Assembly (NCBI GenBank): GCA_947311845.1
Contig: CAMZMU010000060.1
Span: forward strand, 5,188,344 to 5,252,343
Source: Poa pratensis
Taxonomy: Eukaryota > Streptophyta > Magnoliopsida > Poales > Poaceae
Length of the DNA: 64,000 bases
Direction: 5' to 3'
Shown piece by piece: positions 22,800 through 33,825 of this stretch; position 1 is the stretch's first letter; every line of letters starts with the position of its first letter. Both the position numbers and the translations under genes were made by a program. The notes beneath the pieces are model-generated. The model did not search any database and was not told the DNA's origin. It saw nothing but the letters and a program-made list of their open reading frames with translations.

Positions 22800-24170
22800 T
22801 CTTGGTATCAGATTTCCAGGTTTACTCGGTGAGAAATCCATCCTCGTAAATTTAGATTTATTTTCGTCCTATCCAGAAAAAGCCATACAAAAATATTTGC
22901 CATAGACTTAGATCGCATCGTTTCATCGAGTTTAGCTGCTGATCGTGTGTCCTTTTGCGTTGCTTTTCTTCCGATCTGAGTCGTAGTTGCGTCTAGTTTT
23001 CTGTTTATTTCCGCGTCAGTTTTTCTTGTCGTCGGAGTCCTAGTCTGTTACGTTTTGTTTAATCGGAAGTCGGTCGAGTTGCTGCTGCGCCATATAAAAT
23101 TGCTGTTGTTGTTCCGCACCCGCCCAAGAAAATTCAGTCGCCGTTTGTGTTCTCGCTGCTTTCCGCACAGGCTGTTTCCAGGCCGAGTCGTTTCCTGTCG
23201 CGCGTCCCGAATAGCTATCGCGAGACCGGCCGGCCGGGCGCAGGTGATCTTGACTAGCTGCCGTGCGCTAATCTTGGCTGCTGTTGGTTCCGTGTTCTCC
23301 GCATGCACGTTTCCCTTAGTCTATTTCAGTTTAGGTATTTTTCTTGTCCCTTGTCCGTGTCAGTTTGAGTCTTTCTTTTGTCAGCCATACGTATAAGCCA
23401 ATCTTCTTTTCGTGTTTAGTCCTATCCTACCGAGACTAGCATCTTTTGTTTGCTCAAGGGCTGCTCACGTAAGTTTTGGAAAGTGCATTATTTTTGGCAG
23501 TCTATTTTTAATTGCTCCCGTTACAGATTTCTGTGGCCTAGTTCAAAGAGAAAAAGGGAGAAAAAGAAAAAGAAGAAGAAAGAAAAGTTCCGAAATTCCT
23601 GTACCTACAGTAACGAGCCAAAAGAGAAAAAGAGTATTAAAAAAAAAGAGAGAAAAAAGAGTTCGGAAATACTGTAGCTACAGTACCGCGAAAAATAAAA
23701 GGCCGGAAATTATTGTGATCTCAGTTCTATTTGGAGCTACTGCCTTACACTAAATAGTTTTGAGCAATCTTGTGCCCTTATAATTGAGCTTTTTGCTAGC
23801 GTCTCTCCTGTGCATTGCAACACGAGCATTACTCCGACATATCTCATTTTTTTTAGCTCATTTTCAGAGTTGCAATTGCCCCATTTATCTCCACCGTGTG
23901 CGTTTCGAAGTGTCTCTTGTGTCATACGATCAGCACTAGGCTTTGATAAATTGGTGTTGTTAGGTCTCCCTACCTACAGCTTCACCATAAATAACCCTGC
24001 TTTGCCGTGTGACTGTTCTTATACCCTGATATTCACTTCATCACATCCGTGCATTTAGTCATCTCCACGACCGGGTACGCATTGCTATTCACTTTGGAAC
24101 TTTCAGATTATTTCTTGTTGTTCTGAGTGAGCTGTGAGAGTAACTGCCATCACGATTTTATGTACTAACA
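22800..24170 (+). other. Leader homologous to the Gypsy G leader
   Basis: The sequence matches the reverse complement of 18551-19975: TATCAGATTTCCAGGTTT at the start, TCCTATCCAGAAAAAGCC, CATAAATAACCCTGC with CGTGTGACTGTTCTTATACC, then CATTTAGTCATC, ACTTTGGAACTTTCAGATTA and TTCTGAGTGAGCTGTGAG just before the ATG. The middle contains purine-rich low-complexity DNA (23545-23670). Leaders carry packaging and priming signals, so shared leaders suggest that G proteins could mobilise this RNA. Confidence 0.8.
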
Positions 24171-26708
24171 ATGGTTGATCCTATCAGGGAAAAGCCATTA
24201 CCGTCGTATTCTTTGTGCAGTGATAAATTCTGGGAAGAGAATTCTAGTGGGATACCTGCCTCAGATTTGTTCCACTTCATCGCGGACATCAAAAGTTGTC
24301 CTGCTGTCATTACTCTTGATAAGGATACTCGGTATAATTTTGTTAGTTTTGATGTTGTTGAGAAATTGCAATTGGAAACATATCAGTTAGCTCCATATTT
24401 GTTACTTACTAATGATGATAAAATTAGAATTACTCTAAGTACTCTTGTTCCATTAACCGTTAATGGTCATACGGAGCAAATTCATTGTAGTGTGATTCCC
24501 AAAGCTTTTACATGTTGTCATCTTTTGTTAAGTGCACCATTGTCCAAAAAATTTCGGTTCAATTTTGAGAGATATTATCCTGATATACTATTTCTTTGGA
24601 ATCATAAGTGGCATAAAAGAAGCCATGCATCGCTTGAAAACATTCAGGAGGTTCTTTCTACTAATGTAATCATGTCTACTCCTAGTGTTGTTTCTTGTAA
24701 TGTGCAGGTCGCTTTTGAAGAAAGGGAGCCTATAGTACAACCTGCACCACCACCAACACATGCATTCGAGGAGCCTACTATTGTGCCTACTGTTGTTTCT
24801 TGTGATGTACAGGTTGCTTTTGAAGAAAGGGAGCCACCTATAGTACAACCTGCATCACAACTTACATCTGAGGAGCATGCCATTGTTGCTAGTGTTGTTT
24901 CTTGTGATATGCAGGTTGCTTTTGAAGAAAGGGAGCCGTTAAGTCTACAAGCTGCATCACCACAAGAGGAAGATGTTCCAGTACCTACTACATCTGAGGA
25001 GATTGCCATTGACATAGGTACTGATTCGGAGCAGCAGCCAGCAAGCGCGCCACTTTGTGAGTATAATTCTTTGCTGGTTGATTCTTGTGATTTGATATGC
25101 AAACATATTTCAGCACCATGTGATAAATTGCTGAATTCGAATTTTGATCATGTGGTACTGATTACACATAAAGAGATTCTTGCTAAAATACCACCGACTG
25201 ATGTTTTGTATTACATCATGCTAGAAGAACCGCTTACCATGAGCTGTGCTATGAATAAGATTTCTGAAATTTCATATGTAAATTCTAGCACCTATGCTAA
25301 TTGTTTCCGATTCTATTTAATTGGTGACTATAGCATGAACGAGAATTTTTTGGTGGATCACATATGCATTACCTATGATAGAATTGCTGAACTAAAACAT
25401 TCTGTTTTGAGTCATATATGCTATGTGCTGGATTATTTTTGCTTTGGGACAATACCTAATTATCATGATAATATGATGTATTCTAGTCTAGTTGATGTAC
25501 CGCAGCGAACAAAGGTAGCATCACCTTTGTTGGACTGTTCTGATCTTGCTAGATTTGATTGTGATTATGCACATACGACTTGTTTGTCCCAAACTGATTT
25601 ATGCTTCACTTATATTTGCAAACTAAGTTGCATCGTAAGTACTGGAAATAATGGACATGACTATTCACCTGTTTGTGCTGCATGGTCATTGCTTGGTTCT
25701 ACATATCAGAGTAGCGTAACTGCAGCATGGTATGAAACATTTGATGATTTGCATCGTTTGGATTGGTTTGATCTTGCTAGCATGAAATTTGATCATCGAT
25801 CATCTGTGAGGACACTTGATTTAATACTGAATAATAAGACATTATACATATTTGTTCCTTGTCAAGATCATGATTATATGGACTTCACTTATACTTGCAA
25901 TTATGATTGCTTATTGCTGAGATTTTCTTTGTACTCTTATGACAATTATATGTGCTATGCTTGCAATTTTCGTTGCATTTTGTCATTTGAGAATAATCAT
26001 AATGTTTACAAACATGATACAACCTGCTATATATACATATACTCTGCGTACACGTTGTTCTTTTTGTTTCTTCCACTTTCAGCTTATCCAAAGCCGCGGA
26101 CGGCTTTTCTTGAAGAAAGGGAGGATGATGAGGATATATCTATGAATTATAGTGATTATTCATGTTTGAACTGGAAGGAAATATTAAGCCTAACAGATGA
26201 TTATTATCAGGTGAATTTAATCCTCGTTAAAAATAATACTTTGATATCTCAGAATTATATACTATCTAAATCATTGTATTATTATTTGATTAGATTTGGC
26301 ATCCGTCGAAATGGCGTCAGCGGGAGGAGAGGGAGGACGGCGACCACAAGACATGCGACGACTGCGACCAGCAGACACGCGAGGACGGCGACCACAGGAC
26401 ACAAGAAGTTTGCTGGACAAATTAATCAAGCAAATACGTGCATGTATTTATGCAATCACGTTTTGCATGCAAGTGGGACCCAGCCATGTGCCTATGTCTA
26501 CAAACAAAGCATCTACATGCATGCACTCATATGCATTCACGTAATGCATGCATCCAAGGTGGGGTCCAGCCATTTGCTATGCACGAACGTGTCCAGGATC
26601 GATGCAAGAAGACGTGTGGAGCTGGACCTCTACTATCGCCTTTGCTTGCGTGTGCAGTTGGAGTCAACAGCTGTTGGGATCGATCGGGCCTATGCAGCGA
26701 TGCACTAG
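24171..26708 (+). CDS. 845-codon open frame with a degenerate retropepsin and tandem repeats
   Basis: A long uninterrupted frame starts at MVDPIREKPLPSYSLCSDKF. Residues about 42-130 align by eye with the G protease region (AVITLDKDTRYN where G has [25 protein letters not shown] where G has [12 protein letters not shown]), but the catalytic D-G-G has become D50-K-D, so proteolysis is unlikely. Residues about 172-258 hold three tandem copies of SVVSC-VQVAFEEREP with proline-rich spacers. Residues about 280-640 are rich in Cys, Tyr and Phe, with no domain I recognise. The coding part related to the element probably ends near codon 652, where the purine tract and a G-type LTR begin (26126). The rest (RRGRTATTRHATTATS onward) is LTR read-through. 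Its function is unknown, and it is possibly a gag-like or structural protein of a non-autonomous element. Confidence 0.7.
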   Translation: MVDPIREKPLPSYSLCSDKFWEENSSGIPASDLFHFIADIKSCPAVITLDKDTRYNFVSFDVVEKLQLETYQLAPYLLLTNDDKIRITLSTLVPLTVNGHTEQIHCSVIPKAFTCCHLLLSAPLSKKFRFNFERYYPDILFLWNHKWHKRSHASLENIQEVLSTNVIMSTPSVVSCNVQVAFEEREPIVQPAPPPTHAFEEPTIVPTVVSCDVQVAFEEREPPIVQPASQLTSEEHAIVASVVSCDMQVAFEEREPLSLQAASPQEEDVPVPTTSEEIAIDIGTDSEQQPASAPLCEYNSLLVDSCDLICKHISAPCDKLLNSNFDHVVLITHKEILAKIPPTDVLYYIMLEEPLTMSCAMNKISEISYVNSSTYANCFRFYLIGDYSMNENFLVDHICITYDRIAELKHSVLSHICYVLDYFCFGTIPNYHDNMMYSSLVDVPQRTKVASPLLDCSDLARFDCDYAHTTCLSQTDLCFTYICKLSCIVSTGNNGHDYSPVCAAWSLLGSTYQSSVTAAWYETFDDLHRLDWFDLASMKFDHRSSVRTLDLILNNKTLYIFVPCQDHDYMDFTYTCNYDCLLLRFSLYSYDNYMCYACNFRCILSFENNHNVYKHDTTCYIYIYSAYTLFFLFLPLSAYPKPRTAFLEEREDDEDISMNYSDYSCLNWKEILSLTDDYYQVNLILVKNNTLISQNYILSKSLYYYLIRFGIRRNGVSGRRGRTATTRHATTATSRHARTATTGHKKFAGQINQANTCMYLCNHVLHASGTQPCAYVYKQSIYMHALICIHVMHASKVGSSHLLCTNVSRIDARRRVELDLYYRLCLRVQLESTAVGIDRAYAAMH

Positions 26709-27147
26709 TGGGCCAGGAGGAGACACGCTCGGAGACGCCAAGAGCCCATGACCGGTACGACGACGTGAAGGCCACGGGACGCTGAGGCGGCGCACTCCTG
26801 CTCAATAAATAGCAGTCAGATTTAATTGTAAAAGTCAGACCACGTTTAGATAAAACCCTAGTTCGAGTTGAACAGCGGAAACTTTCCTCTAAAAGTAGAC
26901 ATCTCCAATTCGTATCGATCTGGAGAGTTGAACCTCAATTGAAGTGTGATCTGTTCTTTCCACTGGGAATTAGTAGATTGCAATTATACCGTTTCGTGGT
27001 CGACGGCTACGTGCGCAAGTGTGTGAAGTCGTGAATATCCAAAGGGTAGAGTGCTGCTGCATTGGCATCAGGGTTCTAGCGAGGAGAGTTCATCGGTGAC
27101 ACCAAGTTATCCACCATCCGACGAAGTGCTCAACGAGAAGATCGGGC
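26126..27147 (+). repeat. G-type LTR remnant within element X
   Basis: The LTR starts TGATGAGGATAT directly after the purine tract AAGAAAGGGAGGA. From about 26830 to 27147 it matches the reverse complement of 13023-13340 in the G LTR (AACCCTAGTTCGAGTTGAAC, GAGAGTTGAACCTCAATTGA, CTCAACGAGAAGATCGGGC). It stops a few bases short of the expected CCATATCA end, where X-family sequence takes over. The first 700 bp are unlike the G LTR. Confidence 0.75.
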
Positions 27148-27330
27148 CACCCCATGGTTCTTGGAGGGCGCCAAGAGCAGTCTAGCTAGCCGAGAGGGAG
27201 GATGTGGTGTGGTAGGCCGGCGAAGACTTGAGGATGGAGAAGAAGTGTGGCGATATTGCTGATTTGACGCCACAAGCGCTGGAGAAGACCTTCCGGCGTT
27301 GAGGACAACGCCTTTCCAAGAAGGGGAGGA

Positions 27331-27908
27331 TGATGAGGGCATCGTCGGCATCGTGTTGGTTGGTTGACACGATAGGACAGATTTAAATGATATGTAAAAG
27401 TCTAAGGTGATGTTAACTAGGCCTGCGTGCCAAATCTAACGCCGAACCCGCCATGGGTCGGTTTGTATCGGTCAGAGTCCAACTAGGTTTAGGAGTCAAA
27501 TAGGTTTTGGTTTGGGTTTGTCCTACCGACTAGGTGTTGGCCTCCTATATAAAGGAGCCAGCGGCTAGGGTTTTAGGGAGTTGAAAATTATGTAGAACTA
27601 AAAGTTCAAGTTTGCCTCCGTCCCAAGGGACCGGCGTGTAAGACGGCGTCTCGGACGTTCGTCGAGTTATCAATAAATCGAGGCATGAAGGTTCTTGAGT
27701 CTGTCAAGAGTTGTAGTGCAATTGCGAGAAGGCTCTTGAATCTGTCAAGGGTTGTCGAGCTTGGCGTGAGGCGTGGTGTTCATCATCTCGTTGCTCGCCG
27801 TGAGATTCGTTCTCTAGATTCTTTAGGTTGCGCGGATCGCTCCCGTGATTGGAAGGATAGTTATCCGGTGGTTCTTGCGGTGAAAGATCGGGCAAACAAT
27901 CCGTATCA
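27331..27908 (+). repeat. 3' LTR of element X
   Basis: 578 bp, same length and apparently the same sequence as 20865-21442. It ends CCGTATCA at 27908 and is followed at once by host TATTCGATCAGCTAATCTCG, the continuation of the gene A flank broken at 13014. Confidence 0.88.
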
Positions 27909-29128
27909 TATTCGATCAGCTAATCTCGTGAATAGCAAGATCCGCCATTCGTCAGAATGGCTCCATGTTTTACTGTTTGATATGCACACACATGTTGACC
28001 ACATATATATTTTACGTTTTTCCTTATCAAAAGCCACCAAATTCTCCCTCAAATTAATGTCCCCAAATCTTAATCTAGCACTAATGCTCTACTGATAACA
28101 TCATCTATGCAATTTTAGCCTTTCGAAACTTGGGCACGCCGTTAGGGACTCCAAGGATCATAGAGTTTTTTCATCCAAAGAAGGGATCATAGAGTTTTCT
28201 TAGTTCTTTGACGGTGCTTTTCTCAAATTTGCATGGCACCTAACTGTATTGATGTCTCTTATGGTTTCCACATGTGTAATCGTTAGAACTTTGTTGTTCA
28301 ATGAAATGTGTTATTACTAAAAGAAAGAGACATGGACTACCAGCAATGGCCGTCCTTCATGTTGTGTTTTGCTAGTCCTATGGCAGATCTCGTTCAAGAA
28401 AAAAAAAACTCGTGGTAACTTCCTATTGATATTTGTTCACTAGTGCTCTGCTTTTCAGATGGGGCATAGTTGGACGTGGAAAAGTTGCTTGACGCCCGCC
28501 GGTCGACATCGCTGAGTAGATAGATAGTTGTATATATAAAGAGTCACCGAGTGCACTGCACATGCTATATCCCTATCGGTACATTGGGAGAAAAAGAAAC
28601 ACAATCAAAAGCTTGAATATCTTGTTGTGGAACTGTGAGTGATTTAATTTTCCGACTCGCTATCCGTGTGACGTTGTTAATGTAAACACACATGCTCTCT
28701 TCCTTTATATTTCTTTTCTAAAGATTTGTTCCGTGATCAGATATACGAGTCGTCACTAAGCACGTGGTTTCTTTAACACAACCAGCACATACTCCCTCCG
28801 TTCCTAAATGTAAGATGTTTTAGGTGTTACACATGTTGTCTACATACATATTAAATTGAGTGAACCTACACATGAAATATGTCTAGATACACTTATATGC
28901 ATGTGAATGTGGAATAAAGGTAAAACATCTTATATTTGGGAACGGAGGGAATACTTACGTGCCACTGTGAGCTTTTCGGTAATCTGGTGCATGTGATCCA
29001 ATGGACCAATGCTTCTAGGTGACCGTTTGACACAACATGTCGAACTAGAAAAAACTGATTGTACATGAAACCTAATCGATCCTGGATCATATGTGGCATC
29101 CATCAGATCACGCCCAACTCGACGATCT
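27909..29128 (+). repeat. 3' flank of gene A, continued
   Basis: Paralogous to 51917-52740 and 55310-56370: CGATCAGCTAATCTCGTGAAT, GATATGCACACACATGTTGA, CACCTAACTGTATTGATG, CTACCAGCAATGGCC, GACGCCCGCCGGTCGACATC and GTCGTCACTAAGCACGTGG. No gene is seen in these 1.2 kb. A Stowaway MITE sits at 28792-28951, and the Copia target GATCT is at 29124-29128. Confidence 0.85.
28792..28951. mobile_element. Stowaway-type MITE (Tc1/Mariner)
   Basis: A 160-bp element with ends CTCCCTCCGTTCCTAAATGT and the matching inverted ATTTGGGAACGGAGGGAA, flanked by TA (28790-28791 and 28952-28953). The empty site CACATACTTACGTGCC exists at about 56232 downstream of gene D. Confidence 0.93.
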
Positions 29129-29280
29129 TGTCAGATGTGGTGGAACGATCGTTGCCCAGAGGGTCGATCGGATGCGTGTTATATGGTGATGAAAAGCCCA
29201 TCACGTGGCAGTACATGGGTCCGTATTTGGGTTGGAGTACTACTCCATACCGTATACGTGAACATATTACAAGTTTAACA
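29129..29280 (-). repeat. 3' LTR of the Copia element
   Basis: 152 bp, TGTCAGATGTGG to AAGTTTAACA. The polypurine tract (complement ACCCCCTTAATC) lies at 29281-29292. Confidence 0.92.
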
Positions 29281-31021
29281 ACCCCCTTAATCACAACCTT
29301 CAGAGAGGTTGAGATTACGCATAAACTCATGTAGATTCTTACATGCAGTATTTTTGTGAATCCGTCTGCAACTTGATCTTTGCTGGAGATGAACTTGATG
29401 TCAAGCAATTTATCTGCAACTCGTTCACGAACAAAGTGATAATCTATCTCTATGTGTTTAGTCCTAGCATGAAAACAGGATTAGCAGACAAATACGTTGC
29501 ACCCAGATTATCACACCATAGACATGGTTTTTCCTTGAGTGTAACGCCAAGTTCTTTGAGAACAGCTTCTACCCATATCAATTCGGCTGTGGCATTGGCA
29601 AGAGCTTTATATTCAGCTTCAGTACTTGACCTTGAGATAGTTTTCTATTTTCGTGCACTCCAAGAGACTAAATTTGGTCCAATAAATATAGCAAAACCTC
29701 CAGTAGACCTCCTGTCATCAAGACAACCTGCCCAATCTGCATCTGAGAAAGCACTAAGCAGACTGGACGAGGACTTCTGAAAAGTAAGCCCAACATGTAA
29801 TGTACCCTGAATATATCGTACGATTCTTTTGGCAGCGGTCCAATGGGCAGTTGTGGGAGCATGCAAATACTGACATACTTTGTTTACCGAGAAAGCAATG
29901 TCAGGACGTGTCAAAGTTAGATATTGGAGTGCGCCAAAAACACTTCGATAATTTGTACTATCATCAGGACCAAGAGGAGTCCCCTCAACTAGGGACAATT
30001 TATCAGTAGAAGATAAAGGTGTAGGACATGGAGTGCATTTGGTCATACCGACTTTAGCAAGAATTTCAGTAGCATACTTTTCCTGAGTAAGAAGCAAACC
30101 ATTTTGATTTTTCTTGACCTCAATTCCCAAGAAGAAATGCAAATCTCCCAAGTCCTTGAGTGTAAGGTCATCATTAAGATCTCGAAGGAGGACAAAAATT
30201 GCTTGATCAGAAGAGCTTGTCACTATAATATCATCAACATAGATTAGAACAAATATTATAACACTAGACTTGTTATATAGAAAAAGTGAAGTATCGGCCT
30301 TGGATGGAATGAAACCAAGTTGCTGCAACTTGGTACTGAGTCTGGAGTACCATGCTCGGGGAGCTTGCTTGAGCCCATATAATGCTTTATCAAGCTTGCA
30401 TATGTGATGGGGAGTTTGGGAATTTTCAAAACCTGGGGGTTGTTTCATGTATATTTCCTCTTCCAGAACGCCATGCAAAAACGCGTTCTTGACATCTAGC
30501 TGCCGCAAACTCCAGCCTCTGGAAACAACAACTGATAGAACAATACGAATAGTTGCGGCTTTGACCACAGGACTGAAGGTATCTTCATAATCAATTCCAT
30601 ACCTTTGCTTGAATCCCTTTGCAACTAAGCGTGCCTTATACCTGTCAATCGTGCCATCTGCATTTTTCTTGATACGGTAAACCCACTTACAATCAATAAG
30701 ATTTTTGGTATGATGAGGAGGAACAAGGTGCCATGTTTTATTTTGCATGAGCGCATTGTATTCTTCCTCCATCGCCTTGCGCCAATGATCGTTCTCAAGG
30801 GCCTCCGATAGTGTGCGAGGTTCATCTGTAGTGGCAAACAAACACCATCTGACAGTACCATCAGTAATTATTCGCGGTTGGCGTATACCTTTTTGCAACC
30901 TGGTGTGAGGTTCAGGAGGCGGAGGGGAAGGCGTTGGCGCAGGAGATGATGTAGCAGAACCAGCCGCAGAGGATCCGGAGCTGGCATCCGGGGATCCACC
31001 AGCGTCCGCGTCAGCCGACAC
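29281..31021 (-). pseudogene. Copia reverse transcriptase and RNase H
   Basis: The frame 29645-31021 carries the RVT_2 domain: [60 protein letters not shown], the catalytic YVDD ([12 protein letters not shown]), [11 protein letters not shown] and [18 protein letters not shown] stop (TAG, 29645-29647) falls where ARKQKT is expected, consistent with CAG changed to TAG. RNase H continues beyond it ([20 protein letters not shown]) and is frameshifted near 29470, with [12 protein letters not shown] at 29350-29390. The enzyme copies element RNA into DNA. This copy is inactive. Confidence 0.9.
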
Positions 31022-32760
31022 GGCGGGCGAATCAGCGGCAGGGGACCGCTTAGGCGTGTGCAGGGGCGACGTGGCGGCGTCGCATTCATCAGGAGCAACA
31101 GGGGACCGCGGAGGGGTCCTTGACGACGACCCGGGCGGGGTCCGCGCATGCGTCGTGGTAGCACTGCGTTCGTTGGAGGGAGAGGACCACGCCAGGTCCA
31201 GCTCAGGTGACGCGACGGGTGAATCAGGGACGCTCTCGGGATCGGTGGAGGAATCTTCACCAGAATCTTCACGGGATCAGCATGGATCAAATCATCATCG
31301 TAATCAGCGCGGTTTTTGGCATTTTCTGACTGCATGCGATCACCATTTTCTGTACTGTTTTGCTCCGTTTCTGCATTGTTTTGCTGGGAATTTTCGGCTG
31401 CCGTCTGCTGCAGCATAGTATCATGCTCATTAGTAACAACTGGTATAATAGGCAAAGCCATATAGTCATTAGTTTGTGCGACACCGTCATTGGATGTGGA
31501 TATGGGAGAGGATGAATCGAATGGAAGAAGGAGTATTTCTTGGCGAAGGCGGGCACCAGCGTTTGGGTATAGAGGGGCGAATGGGAACACGCTTTCGTCG
31601 AAGACAACATCACGTGAGATGTAGATGCGATCAGTGGATACATCCAAACACTTAACTCCTTTGTGGCGTGGGCTATAACCCAGAAACACACACCGTTTAG
31701 AACGGAAAGCAACTTTTCGTGTGTTGTAGGGGCGAAGATTGGGCCAGCAAGCACAACCAAACACACGTAGTGACTCATAGTTTGGCTTAGTGTGAAGAAG
31801 ACGTTCGACAGGTGTATCAAGATTTATGGTTTTACTAGGAAGCAAATTTATGAGAAAGGTGGCTGTGAGAAAAGCTTCATCCCAAAATTTGAGAGGCATG
31901 GATGCATTGGCAAGCAATGCAAGACCAACTTCAACAATATGACGGTGTTTGCGTTCAGCGGAACCGTTTTGTTGATGGGCATGTGGGCATGAGACATGAT
32001 GAGTAATACCAACTTTTTGAAAAAAAACTGTTGAGTTTTTCATATTCACCACCCCCAATCAGTTTGCATGGTAATAATCTTTCTATCGAATTTGCTCTCA
32101 ACAAGCTGCTGAAAATTTAGAAAAACTTGATACACTTCAGAACGTTTTTTGAGTAAGTAAATCCAAGTAAACTTGCTAAAATCATCAATAAAGCTTATAT
32201 ATATGAATGTCTACCAACAGACTCAGGTGCTGGCCCCCATACATCAGAAAACACTTGTTCCAAAGGAACAGTGGAAACACTAGTAGAGACAGAAAATGGT
32301 AACTGATGGCTCTTAGCTAGTTGACATGAATCACATATGTATGGGTTTATTTCAGGCGAATATGAAATATTATTTTTACTAAGGACTTGCTGAACCACAA
32401 ACGATGAAGGGTGCCCTAAACGACGATGCCAGGTGGACGAAGATGGCTTTATTGTAATGAGTGCATGCTTGGAAGACCCAGTAGAGAAATGCACTAGTGG
32501 GTAGAGGCCATCATGACAGGGACCTTTAAACAGAGTGCTCCTTGTGGCCTGATCCTTGATCAAAAAGAAATGTGGGTGAAATTCAAAGAAAACATGATTA
32601 TCAAGAGTAAGTTTGTGGACAGATAAAAGATTTGCAGCGGCATTAGGGACATGTAGGATATTTTTAAGTTGTAGAGATGTATGAGGAGTGCACAAAACTG
32701 AATGACCAATGTGGCGTATTTGCATACTGTTTCCATCAGCAGTGTGGACACGATCTCGCC
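31022..32760 (-). pseudogene. Copia integrase and protease end
   Basis: The 32195-32725 frame holds the GAG-pre-integrase finger (WHRRLGHPSSF ... CDSCQLAKSHQLPF) and start of the catalytic core (FSDVWGPAPESVG). After a frameshift, 30868-32058 continues with VSCPHAHQQNGSAERKHRHI (the catalytic Glu region), FGCACWPNLRPYN and VFLGYSPRHKGVKC. The frame then diverges near 31270 upstream of reverse transcriptase. The protease DTGA motif lies just before, at about 32812-32825 (YPDTGASNHITG). Confidence 0.88.
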
Positions 32761-33825
32761 TTTGTACTTGTCGTGGACGGTGAGCTTGCTCAATTCCCCT
32801 GTGATATGGTTTGACGCGCCAGTGTCGGGGTACCAGTTGGTGTCGACCCCATAGGAAGCAAGATGAGCTGTCTTCTCTTCACGATCATCATCGGAGTCGT
32901 TGTGATCATCATAGCGCCACCAGCACTCACTCGCTGGTGGTCGTGGATCTTGCAGATTTGGCAGGTGGTGTCGACGTAGGGGGGTGGGGGCGCGACCACG
33001 CCGATCATCACGACGTCCATCGCGCCGATCATCACGGCATCCATCACGCCTATCATCGCGGCGTCCATCGCGCCGATCATCTCGGCGATCATCACGCCGT
33101 CCGTCGCGCCGATTATCACGGCGATCATCACGGCGGTCATCTCTGTGACCACCATCGCGGGAGCGGCCACGAGAGCGCCACGGCGCACCATCATCATGCG
33201 GCCTGTCATCACGGCGACCGCGGTCATCTCAACCACGATCACCACTGCGCCCTTGGTCGGAACCGCTCTGAGGGCGGCTATCGCAAGATGGGCAGAGGAG
33301 GTGAAGCCGATAGCAGGAGCGGCATCCTCTTCATCATCCGAGAGCAGCTCGCGGCGCATATCATATGCGGCGACCTAAGCATAGAGATCATCAAGTGTAG
33401 TGCCATGTTGGCCATTAACAGCAGCAAAAACAGAATTATAAGCGCTACCAAGACCATTGAGGATATAACCAATCAGTTCATCTTCATCGATGGGCTTGCC
33501 GGTGGCGGCGAATTCAGAAGAGAACCCCTTCATCTTGGTGAAGTAATCCGCAACGTCATCTCCTCTTCTTCTCGTCTTGTTGAGAGCATCCGCAGGTGCG
33601 TGATCCGTGACTAGAGGCGGAGGTGAACATGGCGGACACGGTGGCCCAGACATCGGCAGTGGTCTGGAGCTCAAGAACGTGCGCAAGCAGGTCTTGCAAA
33701 AGGGTTTGGAGGAACCACCCATCATGAACTGATCTCGGGCGATCCAGGCAGAATATGCGGGTTCACCATGTTCTTCTTCTTCCCATCTTCTTCGATCTCC
33801 ATAGTGCGGGCGGCGCGACGTCGGT
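32761..33825 (-). pseudogene. Copia gag, C-terminal part, and protease start
   Basis: The frame 33375-33725 contains gag sequence (KTRRRGDDVADYFTKMKGFS, LGSAYNSVFAAVNGQHG). Downstream are an Arg/Asp-rich tandem repeat and a degenerate knuckle (CQICKIHDHPASECWW in one frame). Frame changes occur near 33370, 32930 and 33620-33720. The first part of gag is separated by the Gypsy insertion and lies at 48155-48430. Confidence 0.8.
32985..33145. repeat. Minisatellite in Copia gag
   Basis: Tandem, imperfect copies of a unit of roughly 24-27 bp built from CGCGCCGATCATCACGG and CGTCCAT. In the gag frame it encodes an alternating Arg/Asp tract (RRDDRRDG-like), a basic-acidic linker before the zinc knuckle. 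Confidence 0.7.

Larger units (their letters stand above)
20865..27908 (+). mobile_element. Mosaic LTR retrotransposon X (plus strand, non-autonomous)
   Basis: Two equal-length 578-bp LTRs (20865-21442 and 27331-27908), identical as far as I compared them, bound 5.9 kb of internal DNA. A primer-binding site (TGGTATCAGAGCGCC) follows the first LTR, and a purine tract (AAGGGGAGGA) precedes the second. The inside is a patchwork: X-family internal sequence (21443-22253), a diverged X-type LTR (22254-22799), a leader and open frame related to Gypsy G (22800-26125), a G-type LTR (26126-27147), then a second diverged copy of the X 3' internal end (27148-27330). No reverse transcriptase is encoded, so it must depend on enzymes from another element. 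No matching target duplication is seen. Confidence 0.82.

Noticed and set aside
25885..26091. Antisense 68-codon frame within the 845-codon ORF
   Set aside because: Short, no motif, and opposite a long open frame.
32985..33145. CRISPR-like regular repeat
   Set aside because: The repeats are contiguous without spacers and lie in a retrotransposon gag of a plant genome.
33145..33614. Plus-strand His-rich frame (32811-33614)
   Set aside because: It is the reverse strand of the Arg/Asp-rich gag minisatellite of the Copia element.
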